Positions 6,427 to 13,826 of a stretch of DNA of 13,826 nucleotides are shown here, piece after piece. The DNA lies in assembly GCA_022566235.1 (NCBI GenBank), contig JADFJI010000003.1, positions 1 through 13,826 of the forward strand, given 5' to 3'. The position numbers were made by a program, and so were the translations under genes. Position 1 is the stretch's first letter, and every line of letters starts with the position of its first letter. The notes under the pieces are model-generated. The model was not told the origin of the DNA and did not search any database. It saw only the letters and a list, made by a program, of their open reading frames with translations. This stretch comes from Chloroflexota bacterium (GTDB lineage: Bacteria; Chloroflexota; Dehalococcoidia; Plut-88900).

Positions 6427-7621
6427 GTGGCTAGGCTTCCTTTGGAGGGACTTAAGGTAGCCGATTTCACCTGGGTGGCGGCAGGCCCTATTACCACCAA
6501 GTACCTGGCCGATCACGGGGCCACGGTCGTGAAGGTGGAATCCCATGCCAGGATCGATGTCCTGCGCCTGGCGCCGCCCTTTCCCGATGGAGTTGCCGGC
6601 CTGAACCGCAGTGGGTTCTTCGCCAACTACAACAGCAGCAAATACTCCATATCCCTTAATCTGAACCGGCCCGAGGCGGTGGAGGTGGCCCGGCGGCTGG
6701 TGTTGTGGGCCGACGTGGTGGCGGAGAACTTTACCCCCGGCACCATGAAGCGGTGGAGCTTGGATTATGAGTCGCTTGTCGGGGTCAGACCCGACATCAT
6801 CTACCTGAGCTCCTCGATGCAGGGCCGGACGGGGCCCCACTCCCGCCATCCGGGCTACGGCAACAACGCCGTCTCCCTGGCCGGCTTCACACATATGACG
6901 GGGCGGCCCGACAGGGACGGGGTAATGCCTTATGGGGCGTATACCGACTTCATATCACCAAGGTTTGGAGTGGCTGCGGTGATGGCGCACGGGACGAGGC
7001 CAGCGGATAGATCTGTCCCAGACGGAAGCGGCCCTGCAGTTCCTGGGGCCGGTCCTCATGGATGCAGCGGTCAACGGTGCGGTGTACCAGAGGCGGGGGA
7101 ACATGGACCCACTGGCCTGTCCCCATGGGGCATATCCGTGTGCTGGGGAAGACAGGTGGTGCGTTATCGCTGTTTTCAACGACCGGCAGTGGAGGTCTCT
7201 CCGGGAGGCTATGGGCGGCCCACCCTGGGCCGTGAGGCCCGAGTACGCCACATTTATGAGTCGCAAGACCCACGAGGATGCCCTGGACGACCTGATCTCG
7301 AAGTGGACCCGGGGCAGGTCTCCTGAGGAGGTGATGGAGCTGCTCCAAGAGAAGGGTGTGCCCTCCGGTGTGGTGCATAGCTCCGAGGGTCTTTATGGAG
7401 ACTTACAGCTAAGGCATCGGGGCCATTTCGTGACCATCGAGCATCCAGAGATGGGTAGACATCACTACGATGGATATTCCTTCAACCTGTCGCGAACCCC
7501 GGGCCAGATTCGCTCCCCGGCCCCGCTGATGGGCCAGCATAACGAGTTGGTTCTGAGGGACATCCTGGGACTGGATGAGGAAGAGATTGGGGATCTGGCG
7601 GAGGTCGGCGCCCTGGAATAG
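6427..7621 (+). pseudogene. CaiB/BaiF CoA-transferase (copy A) disrupted by a net 20-base deletion
   Basis: The gene starts at GTG 6427 with GGAGG seven bases upstream. Through about base 6987 the frame matches the intact copy at 10250 closely (VADFTWV, GPITTK, LADHGATVV, YNSSKY, VLWADVVAE), including GAYTDFISP with Asp174 at the catalytic position. Homology then jumps to another frame from about 6986 (RTGRGQRIDLSQTEAALQFL) and continues to the normal end at 7621 (LMGQHNELVLRDILGLDEEE). Between ISP and DLSQ the intact copy has 81 bases and this one 61. The loss is thus 20 bases, six residues plus a frameshift, around the stretch ALDHRR. As written it would yield a truncated, missense-tailed protein of 299 residues. 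A separate product from ATG 7058 is possible but would lack the active-site domain. It is either a true pseudogene or an assembly error in GC-rich sequence. Confidence 0.85.
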
Positions 7622-7637
7622 ACCCCGGGATTTTCAT

Positions 7638-8909
7638 ATGGACAACACCACTTTCTCTCCTACGGCCCTGGGCTCTTATCGAGTGCTGGATATGACCGAT
7701 GAGAAGGGATTTCTCTGCGGCAGACTCCTGGCCGATCTGGGGGCCGACGTCATCAAGGTGGAGCCACCGGGCGGGGATAGGGCCAGGGGCCAGGGCCCCT
7801 TCTTCCGGGGAGCCCCGTTGCCCGAGAGCAGCATGGCCTGGTGGGCCTTCAACGTAAACAAGAGAGGCATCACCTTGAATATATCCAGTGGCGACGGTAG
7901 AAAGCTGTTCACGGAGCTGGTGAAGGGGGTGGACTTCTTGATCGAGTCCTTCGCCCCGGGCTATCTGGACGGGTTAGGCCTTGGGTACGAGGCGCTGCGC
8001 TCTTTGAGCCCCGGTCTTATCATGGTATCGATAACGCCATTCGGCCAGGAGGGGCCCTACGCCAGGTATCAGGCCACTGACCTGGTGCTGCAGGCTATGG
8101 GCGGCTTCATGAATGTCACCGGGTATGAAGACGGCCCGCCCATGCGCATAGGCAACCCCAATGCGTATCTCCACGCTGGGGCTGAGGCCTGCGCCGCCGC
8201 TCTGATAGCCAGCCACCATCGGGCCGCGACGGGCGAGGGGCAGCACGTCGATGTCTCGGCCCAGCAGTGTGTGGTGTGGACCCTCATGGAGAGTAATCCG
8301 ACCTGGGACATCAGCCGCAAGATCGTACGTCGGGCGGGTAATGTTTACAATGAGCCGAGCCCACCCATGAGAAGGATTAACCACTGGCCATGTAAGGACG
8401 GACAGGTCGGCTATGCAAACTATGGGGGCCCCATCTTTGCCAGGCGCTCGGAGCGCTTCTACCGGATGATGCAGGAGAAGGATGGGGCCCAGGTTGACCG
8501 GCTTCTGGAGAAGGACTGGTTGAATAATCAGGAAGGCCAGAGGCTGATGACCCAGCAGGACCTGGACGACGAAGCAGAGGTCATGGGGGCCTTCTTCCTT
8601 CGGCACACGAAGGAGGAGCTGTACGACTGGTCGATAGAGGAGAAGTTCATGCTGACGCCCGTCAACACTCCCGAGGAGCTGCTGGCAAGCCCCCAGATCA
8701 AGGCCAGGGAGTACATGGTGGAGATGGACCACCCGGACCTCGCGGCCCGGGTCCCTTATCCCGGGGCCTTCGTGCAGATGAGCGAGACCCCTTGCCAGAT
8801 GAGGCGCAAGCCTCCCCGAATCGGCGAGCATAACCAGGAGATATATATGGGCCAGTTGGGCCTGTCTCGGGAGGAGCTGACGGAGCTGCGCTCCGCTGGC
8901 GTAATATAG
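7638..8909 (+). CDS. CaiB/BaiF family protein (copy B) lacking the catalytic Asp
   Basis: About 423 residues from ATG 7638; an in-frame earlier start at 7575 would overlap the end of copy A and adds no family sequence. Family marks are YRVLDMTDEKGFLCGRLLAD, GADVIKVEPPGGDRARGQGP, NVNKRGITLN, ESFAPGYLDGLGLGYEAL, ITPFGQEGPYARYQATD, ATGEGQHVDVSAQQ and IGEHNQEIYMGQLG. Aligned from TGEGQ backwards, the position of the catalytic Asp falls in NAYLHAG (Y177-H179), with no acidic residue there. It may therefore be a non-catalytic or structural subunit, or use another residue. Two-subunit class III enzymes are known (BbsEF, SmtAB), and a gene of the Asp-containing type lies just before it (16-base gap, broken) and another after its sister copy. 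The substrate is unknown. The ribosome site is weak (GGGA). Confidence 0.86.
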   Translation: MDNTTFSPTALGSYRVLDMTDEKGFLCGRLLADLGADVIKVEPPGGDRARGQGPFFRGAPLPESSMAWWAFNVNKRGITLNISSGDGRKLFTELVKGVDFLIESFAPGYLDGLGLGYEALRSLSPGLIMVSITPFGQEGPYARYQATDLVLQAMGGFMNVTGYEDGPPMRIGNPNAYLHAGAEACAAALIASHHRAATGEGQHVDVSAQQCVVWTLMESNPTWDISRKIVRRAGNVYNEPSPPMRRINHWPCKDGQVGYANYGGPIFARRSERFYRMMQEKDGAQVDRLLEKDWLNNQEGQRLMTQQDLDDEAEVMGAFFLRHTKEELYDWSIEEKFMLTPVNTPEELLASPQIKAREYMVEMDHPDLAARVPYPGAFVQMSETPCQMRRKPPRIGEHNQEIYMGQLGLSREELTELRSAGVI

Positions 8910-8979
8910 GATCCGGCAAGGCCGGCAGGGCGAAACGGAGATGCTGCGGAGGCACCGGATGGGGATGGAGAGTCAGTAG

Positions 8980-10236
8980 ATGAGCTTGATGGGCCCCCAT
9001 AGGGTGCTTGACCTGACCCTGGAGGACGGGTTCCTCTGCGGCAAGATCCTGGCCGATATGGGGTGCGATGTGATCAAGGTCGAGCCGCCTGGTGGAGATC
9101 CGGGCAGGGGCCGGGGGCCTTTCTATCACGATCTGCCCGATCCGGAGATGAGCCTCTACTGGTGGGCTTTCAACACCAATAAACGAAGCATAACCCTGGG
9201 ATTGGAGACCTCCGATGGCCGTGAGATCCTGAGAAAGCTGGTGTCCTCGGCCGACTTCATCATTGAGTCCTTCGCCCCGGGCTACCTAGAGGGCCTGGGC
9301 CTGGGGTACCAGGCGCTCAGCGCTCTGAACCCGAGACTGATCATGACCTGTATAACGCCCTTCGGCCAGACGGGCCCCTATGCCGGGTACAAAGCCACCG
9401 ACCTGACGGGGATGGCCATGGGGGGCATCATGTACGCCAGTGGGGACGAGGACAGGCCCCCGGTTAGAATCAGCTACCCACAGGCCTGGAGCCACGCCGC
9501 CCTGCAGGCGTGTGTCGGGACCATGAACGCCCATTACCATCGTGAGTCCACGGGCGAGGGGCAGCAGGTCGATGCATCGATGCAGCTGGCGGTGATGTGG
9601 ACCCAGATGAACATTACAGTAACCTGGGACATGAACCGTGTGAACACTAAGAGGGGTGGGGCGGTCAAGACCTTTTCGATGCGCCGGGATGGCCAGGCCG
9701 TCGATATTCCTGTGCGTTACACCTGGGAGTGCAAGGACGGGTACGTCAACTTCGTAGTGCTGGGCCACAAGACAGGAGCACGGGTAAACCGGGCCCTGAC
9801 GGAATGGATGAACGGCGAAGGCATAGGGCTGGAGCTAAAGGGATTCCAATGGGAGAAGCTGGGATTTTTCCCCGACGACCCTGATACCAACGCCATGATC
9901 GAAAAACCGATAGCCGAGTTCTTCCGGCGTCATACAGTCCTGGAGCTGTACCGGGGGGCTATCGAGAGACGGATCTGGCTTGCACCTATAGGCACACCAT
10001 CTGCCACTATGGAGAACGAGCAGCTGAAGGCCAGGGATTTCTGGAGGGAGGTGGAGCACCCCGAGCTGGGGGAGAACATCCTCTATCCCGGCTGGCCAAT
10101 TAAGCAGTCGGAGAGCCCCGTGGGGCCTCCCCGCAGGGCCCCACGCATTGGTGAGCACAACGAGGAGATATACATGGGGGAGCTGGGCCTCAACCAGGTC
10201 GAGTTGGGCATGCTGAGGGCGGCAAAGGTTATCTAG
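8980..10236 (+). CDS. CaiB/BaiF family protein (copy B') lacking the catalytic Asp
   Basis: The 418 residues are similar to copy B over the whole length, roughly half identical by eye: HRVLDLTLEDGFLCGKILAD, VIKVEPPGGDPGRGRGPF, NTNKRSITLGL, ESFAPGYLEGLGLGYQAL, ITPFGQTGPYAGYKATD, TGEGQQVDASMQ and IGEHNEEIYMGELGLNQ. The catalytic-Asp position falls in QAWSHAAL (W170-H172), again without an acidic residue. This is shared with copy B, so it is a subtype feature and not random decay. ATG 8980 follows GGAG (8967-8970) at nine bases; ATG 8989 is an alternative. It lies 70 bases after copy B and only 13 bases before copy A', its likely co-transcribed partner. Role: candidate partner subunit of a heteromeric acyl-CoA CoA-transferase (inference). 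Confidence 0.87.
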   Translation: MSLMGPHRVLDLTLEDGFLCGKILADMGCDVIKVEPPGGDPGRGRGPFYHDLPDPEMSLYWWAFNTNKRSITLGLETSDGREILRKLVSSADFIIESFAPGYLEGLGLGYQALSALNPRLIMTCITPFGQTGPYAGYKATDLTGMAMGGIMYASGDEDRPPVRISYPQAWSHAALQACVGTMNAHYHRESTGEGQQVDASMQLAVMWTQMNITVTWDMNRVNTKRGGAVKTFSMRRDGQAVDIPVRYTWECKDGYVNFVVLGHKTGARVNRALTEWMNGEGIGLELKGFQWEKLGFFPDDPDTNAMIEKPIAEFFRRHTVLELYRGAIERRIWLAPIGTPSATMENEQLKARDFWREVEHPELGENILYPGWPIKQSESPVGPPRRAPRIGEHNEEIYMGELGLNQVELGMLRAAKVI

Positions 10237-10249
10237 GTGAGGGAGAAAA

Positions 10250-11473
10250 TTGGACAAGCAGATATTTGAAGGGGTAAAGGTGGCCGACTTCACATGGGTG
10301 GGTGTCGGGCCTATAACCACCAAGAACCTGGCTGACCATGGGGCAACGGTAGTCCGCATCGAGTCCCACACCCATCTGGACACGCTAAGGGTGGCGCCGC
10401 CCTTCAAGGACGGGGTGCCGGGGGTAGACCGCAGCGCCTTCGTGGCCGACTACAACTCCAGCAAGTACGGCGTAAGCCTCGATCTGAATAAACCTAAGGG
10501 GATAGAGATCGCTAGGAGGTTCGTGCTCTGGGCGGATGTGGTGGCCGAGTCCTTCAGCCCCAAGGCGATGGTGAAGTGGGGCTTGGACTACGAGAGCGCG
10601 CGAAAGATCAAGCCGGACATCATCTATTTCAGCGCCAGCCAGCAGGGACACGGAGGCCCTCACGGCGGGTTCATCGGATTTGGGATGATGATGGCAAGCC
10701 TGGCTGGGTTCGGTCATCTTACGGGGTGGCCCGATAGATTACCCGCCATTCCCTATGGCGCATACACCGACTTCATTTCGCCCTTTTACGGCTCGATAGC
10801 GCTGGTCGCGGCCCTTGACCATCGAAGGAAGACGGGGCTGGGACAGCACCTGGACCTCTCCCAGCTGGAGTGCGGCATCCAGTTCCTGGCCCCGGTCCAG
10901 CTGGACTATGCAGTCAACGGACGTGAGTGGTGCCGGGTGGGCAACCGGGACCCCAGTGCCGCTCCCCACAACGCTTACCCTTGCAAGGGGAATGACGCCT
11001 GGTGTGCTATCGCTGTTTTTACAGACGAGGAATGGGCTGCTTTTTGCCGCGTTCTCGGTGGCCCGGAGTGGACCAGGGAGGAACGGTTCTCGACCTTGAG
11101 AAACAGGAGGAGGAGCGAGGAGGAGATGGACCGCCTTATAGGCCAGTGGACCCTGGACTACACACCCAGAGAGGTTATGGAGATGATGCAGGGGGCAGGG
11201 GTGGCCTCGGGAGTGGTCCAGAGCGCTCAGGACCAGTTCGACGATCCGCAGGTGAGGCATCGGGACTTCTTCCAGTATCTGGACCACCCGGTAATAGGGC
11301 GTCATGCCTACGATGGGTTCTCCTTCGAACTCTCCAAAACCCCCGGAAAGCTACGGTCCGCCGGCCCCTGCCTCGGCCAGCATAACGAGCTGGTGTACAA
11401 AGAGATTCTGGGCATGACCGATGACGAGATAGGTGATCTCATGGCCGAAGGTGTGATCACCACAGAGGAGTGA
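10250..11473 (+). CDS. CaiB/BaiF family CoA-transferase (copy A') with catalytic Asp
   Basis: The 407 residues start at TTG 10250; GAGGG/GGAG lie 4-6 bases upstream and no ATG lies nearby. It is the intact counterpart of copy A: VADFTWVGVGPITTKNLADH, GATVVRIESHTHLDTLRVAP, YNSSKYGVSLDLN, VLWADVVAESFSP, KPDIIYFSASQQGHGGPHGG, and GAYTDFISP with Asp174 in the catalytic place, then TGLGQHLDLSQLE and GQHNELVYKEILGMTDDE at the C-terminus. It should form the aspartyl-CoA thioester intermediate of class III transferases. It begins 13 bases after copy B' and ends 30 bases before the racemase-like gene, so it belongs to the same operon. The B'-A' pair has the order of a two-subunit enzyme. The acyl substrate cannot be deduced. 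Confidence 0.9.
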   Translation: MDKQIFEGVKVADFTWVGVGPITTKNLADHGATVVRIESHTHLDTLRVAPPFKDGVPGVDRSAFVADYNSSKYGVSLDLNKPKGIEIARRFVLWADVVAESFSPKAMVKWGLDYESARKIKPDIIYFSASQQGHGGPHGGFIGFGMMMASLAGFGHLTGWPDRLPAIPYGAYTDFISPFYGSIALVAALDHRRKTGLGQHLDLSQLECGIQFLAPVQLDYAVNGREWCRVGNRDPSAAPHNAYPCKGNDAWCAIAVFTDEEWAAFCRVLGGPEWTREERFSTLRNRRRSEEEMDRLIGQWTLDYTPREVMEMMQGAGVASGVVQSAQDQFDDPQVRHRDFFQYLDHPVIGRHAYDGFSFELSKTPGKLRSAGPCLGQHNELVYKEILGMTDDEIGDLMAEGVITTEE

Positions 11474-11503
11474 GTGAGATACCGTACCAAAAGGAGCGAC
11501 TCT

Positions 11504-12706
11504 ATGGGACTGCCGTTGGAAGGAATAAAGGTGCTGGACCTGTCCCGCATGGCCCCGGGCCCCTTCTGTACCATGGTCCTGGCCGACCTGGGCGCCGATG
11601 TGTTGAAGGTAGAGGAGGTGGGCCTGTCGGGGCGCCGGGCAGCGGTAAAGGGGGCCGAAAAGGGGGCCGGCTGGCTGAACCGGACGGAGAAGGACTGCGC
11701 CTATGACGCGATGGGCAGAAACAAGCGAAGCATCTCCCTCAATCTAAAAAACGATGCGGCCAGGGAGATATTCTACAAGCTTGCCAGGACTGCCGATGTC
11801 ATCGTGGAGGAGTTCAGGCCCGGGGTGGTGAAAAGGCTGGGGGTGGACTATGAGACGATAAAGAAGATCAATCCCGAGATCATCTACCTATCGGTCACGG
11901 GATACGGGCAGACGGGCCCCTATAGAAGTATGGTGGGACACGACCTGAACTACATATCCTTAGCCGGGGCCCAGGGGACCATCGGCACGCCGAATGGCGA
12001 CCACGCCATACCCTGGAACTTTATAGCCGACTTCGCAGGCGGAGGTCTTACGGCGGCGGTGGCGGTCCTATCGGCCCTGGTGGGGCGTCAGGCCACGGGG
12101 AAGGGGAGCTACGTAGACGTAGCCATGGCCGACGGGGTGGTGTACCTCATGGCGTCGATGTTCGAGGAGTACTACAAGACCGGCGACATCCCGGACCGGG
12201 GCAAGGGCAGGCTGGACGGGGGAGACCCCAGGTATTCGATCTACCGGACCAGGGATGATAAGTATATTGCTATCTCCAGTCTGGAGCCCTGGTTCTACCA
12301 GGGCCTTTGCCAGGCCATGGGCCTGGAGCACCTATCGGAGTTCGATGCCTTTGGCCAGCAGGACCGGCGGGTCAGGGAGGAGCTTGAAAAGGCGTTCCGT
12401 ACCCGCACCCGGGACGAGTGGTTTGAGATTCTGAGCCGGGTGGACACTTGCGTCGGCAAGGTCTATTCCCTGGATGAGGTGGCCTCGGACCCCCAGGTCC
12501 AGGCCAGGGAGATGATCATCGACCTGCAGCACCCTACGGCGGGCAAAGTGAGGCAGGTGGGGGTGCCCTTCAAGTTCGAGGGAGAGGCCCCGGGCCTGCG
12601 CCGCTTCGCACCCCTGAACGGCGAGAACACTGAAGAGGTGCTGGAGTCGTTGGGCTACAGCCTGGAGCAGGTAGAGAAACTCAGGGAGGAAGGGGCCGTC
12701 AAGTAG
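11504..12706 (+). CDS. Alpha-methylacyl-CoA racemase-like CaiB/BaiF family protein
   Basis: The 400 residues start at ATG 11504, which has AAGGAG seven bases upstream; the in-frame GTG at 11474 directly abuts the previous stop and is less likely. The protein is of the CaiB/BaiF fold but carries all three residues used by alpha-methylacyl-CoA racemase (AMACR): His146 in VGHDLNYISLAGA, Asp176 in NFIADFAGGGL and Glu261 in ISSLEPWFYQGL. These are spaced exactly as His126, Asp156 and Glu241 of the mycobacterial enzyme MCR (each plus 20). The later DTCVGKVYSLDEV stretch resembles the DACVTPV region of AMACR. AMACR epimerises (2R)- and (2S)-methylacyl-CoA through an enolate, with no CoA transfer. 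A role in branched-chain acid breakdown, epimerising CoA esters made by the upstream transferases, is a reasonable inference. It is the last gene of the cluster. An insertion near residues 40-66 is longer than I expect. Confidence 0.85.
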   Translation: MGLPLEGIKVLDLSRMAPGPFCTMVLADLGADVLKVEEVGLSGRRAAVKGAEKGAGWLNRTEKDCAYDAMGRNKRSISLNLKNDAAREIFYKLARTADVIVEEFRPGVVKRLGVDYETIKKINPEIIYLSVTGYGQTGPYRSMVGHDLNYISLAGAQGTIGTPNGDHAIPWNFIADFAGGGLTAAVAVLSALVGRQATGKGSYVDVAMADGVVYLMASMFEEYYKTGDIPDRGKGRLDGGDPRYSIYRTRDDKYIAISSLEPWFYQGLCQAMGLEHLSEFDAFGQQDRRVREELEKAFRTRTRDEWFEILSRVDTCVGKVYSLDEVASDPQVQAREMIIDLQHPTAGKVRQVGVPFKFEGEAPGLRRFAPLNGENTEEVLESLGYSLEQVEKLREEGAVK

Positions 12707-12725
12707 GGTAAGTGGCGATGGTCAA

Positions 12726-12743
12726 GGCCCCTGCTCCGGGGCT
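12726..12743. terminator. Small hairpin between converging genes
   Basis: GCCCC (12727-12731) and GGGGC (12738-12742) flank a six-base loop, overlapping the stop codon of the leftward flavoprotein gene in the 35-base convergent gap. There is no T-run on either strand, so termination here is uncertain. Confidence 0.25.
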
Positions 12744-13826
12744 ATCCTGCATTAGGGTCGTGGTCGAATCTGCTGATGTTATAGGCCTCCAGGGAGAGGT
12801 CTGGGGTCTGGCCGGTGATCTGCTGGGCCACCAGCTTCCCTGAGATAGGCCCCATGCAGATGCCCCCGCCCTCGTGGCCCGTGGCCAGATAGAACCCCGG
12901 CACCTGCTCGCACTCGCCCAGGATAGGCAGGTGGTCCGGAGTGTAGGGGCGGAAACCCGTGTAGCAGCGTATCGCCTGGACCCGGGCCAGTGCGGGGAAG
13001 AACCGTATGGCCCGCCTCACGATGCCCTTGATGGCCTCTAGGTTTTCTCGACGGTCGAAGTCGACGAATTCCCGGCTGCTGCCGAAGAGCATAGTGCCGC
13101 TTTTCGTGTGCTCTATCACCATGGCCACCTGGAGCGCCGCGTCGTCGGCGTCTATGGTGCGGGTATAGGAGGCCTCCATTGCGGAATGTCGCAGAATGGG
13201 TGGAACCGGCTCCGTCACTACGATATGGCCTCGCCTGGGCTTGACGGGCACCCGAATCCCGACCATCTCGCCTATGGTGGGGCTCCAGGCCCCCGCCGCG
13301 TTTACCACCACGGGAGTGGTGATAGGGCCATTGGACGTAACGACAGTAGATACCCGCCCTCGGGGGTCCCTTTCTATGGCGACCACCTCGGTATGGGTCT
13401 CCAGGATTGCGCCGCCCTCTCGGGCCGCCTGGGCCATACCCCAGCAGGCTAGCTGGGGCTGCACCTGCGCGTGGTCCGGGAACCAGGCCAGGCCTGGAAT
13501 GTCCTCGGCCAGCTCAGGCTCCAGGTCTCGCATCTCGGGCCCCTGGAGTATATGGGCCCGTATCCCTTCGCCCTTAAGGGAATCAACCAGGTGGGCCAGG
13601 GCGGTCACGTCCTCCTCCACCTCTGCGATCAGGGTGCTGCCTCCGGATTCGTATTCGATGTCGATGGGAAGCTCCCGGGCCAGATCATCCCAGCGCTTTA
13701 GGGCCAGCTTGCCAAGCTCCAGCTCGGGGCCCGGGTGCCGGTCGGCTATCAGGATCTGGCCGTCGCACGCGCCCGAGGTCCCCGAGGCGATGGCCCCTCT
13801 TTCGACCAGGCAGACCTCAGCCCCGA
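12742..13826 (-). CDS. FAD-dependent amino-acid/amine oxidoreductase, DAO family (5' end cut by window edge)
   Basis: The frame is open from the right edge (first full codon 13824-13822) to TAG at 12742, giving 360 visible residues; the internal GTG at 13620 is not the start, since family sequence precedes it. The edge begins just after the missing N-terminal GxGxxG dinucleotide loop, with GAEVCLVERGAIASGTSGAC, the strand and FAD ribose/pyrophosphate contact of DAO (PF01266) proteins. The middle has NAAGAWSPTIGEMVG and PVKPRRGHIVVTEPV. The C-terminus has CYTGFRPYTPDHLPILG and ATGHEGGGICMGPISGKLVA, the second FAD-binding region. This is the layout of D-amino acid dehydrogenase, glycine/sarcosine oxidase subunit beta, HcnC and D-hydroxyproline dehydrogenase relatives, which oxidise secondary or D-amino acids to imines. 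The substrate is unresolved. It converges with the racemase-like gene 35 bases away, so it is a separate unit. Confidence 0.88.
   Translation of the reverse strand, partial: GAEVCLVERGAIASGTSGACDGQILIADRHPGPELELGKLALKRWDDLARELPIDIEYESGGSTLIAEVEEDVTALAHLVDSLKGEGIRAHILQGPEMRDLEPELAEDIPGLAWFPDHAQVQPQLACWGMAQAAREGGAILETHTEVVAIERDPRGRVSTVVTSNGPITTPVVVNAAGAWSPTIGEMVGIRVPVKPRRGHIVVTEPVPPILRHSAMEASYTRTIDADDAALQVAMVIEHTKSGTMLFGSSREFVDFDRRENLEAIKGIVRRAIRFFPALARVQAIRCYTGFRPYTPDHLPILGECEQVPGFYLATGHEGGGICMGPISGKLVAQQITGQTPDLSLEAYNISRFDHDPNAG

Noticed and set aside
6980..7000. Programmed ribosomal frameshift in CoA-transferase copy A
   Set aside because: There is no slippery heptamer, and about six conserved residues are missing along with the frame change. 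That indicates a deletion and not recoding.
7575..7637. Upstream start of copy B at 7575, overlapping the end of copy A
   Set aside because: The extra residues are the out-of-frame shadow of the copy A C-terminus and match nothing in copy B'. ATG 7638 gives the expected family N-terminus.
12742..13620. Flavoprotein starting at GTG 13620
   Set aside because: The frame stays open to the window edge, and the upstream residues hold the conserved ERGAIASGTSG FAD-binding segment. The true start lies outside the window.
1..13826. tRNA, rRNA, CRISPR array, insertion sequence or prophage genes
   Set aside because: I looked for cloverleaf-like segments, regularly spaced repeats and transposase or integrase motifs and found none that hold up by eye.

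Overview
The window is GC-rich bacterial chromosomal DNA. The protein families present (CaiB/BaiF CoA-transferase paralogues in series, a DAO-type flavoprotein, a short GrdB-like protein) together with heavy use of AGG and ATA codons suggest an uncultured Chloroflexota, perhaps of the Dehalococcoidia/SAR202 kind. That placement is inference; there is no rRNA, tRNA or phylogenetic marker other than RsmI. I see no mobile element, CRISPR array or phage gene.

Layout from left to right. Positions 2-655 (+) hold the body of an MtnX-like HAD phosphatase that is cut by the window edge. Positions 810-1784 (-) hold a short GrdB-like oxidoreductase interrupted by an in-frame TGA at 1074-1076. The TGA occupies the first position of a would-be CxxC motif, and a three-helix hairpin follows it directly, so I read the gene as a 324-residue selenoprotein (U237-P-V-C240) and not as a truncated gene. 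Positions 2142-3273 (-) hold a two-gene operon of small membrane proteins built from one repeated two-helix unit (one copy plus two copies), followed by a strong intrinsic terminator. Reading rightward from a divergent promoter are a CaiB/BaiF CoA-transferase with its catalytic Asp at residue 169 (3424-4632) and a membrane-anchored TPR protein (4741-5325). rsmI lies on the minus strand (5395-6216).

From 6427 to 12706 five more CaiB/BaiF-family genes run head to tail with short gaps and a candidate promoter at 6270-6297. By sequence type they are A (Asp present, but broken by a net 20-base deletion), B (Asp absent), B' (Asp absent), A' (Asp present, intact) and C (an alpha-methylacyl-CoA racemase-like enzyme with the full His/Asp/Glu set). 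A resembles A' and B resembles B', so the cluster looks like two copies of a two-gene module in mirrored order plus a racemase. This would fit two-subunit CoA-transferases acting on organic or branched acyl-CoA substrates. The right edge carries, convergently, most of a DAO-family FAD-dependent amino-acid/amine oxidoreductase (12742-13826, -).

The most notable items are the UGA-recoded selenoprotein with its SECIS-like hairpin, the A-B-B'-A' CoA-transferase arrangement in which the B types lack the catalytic aspartate, and the duplicated two-helix membrane-protein family of unknown function.
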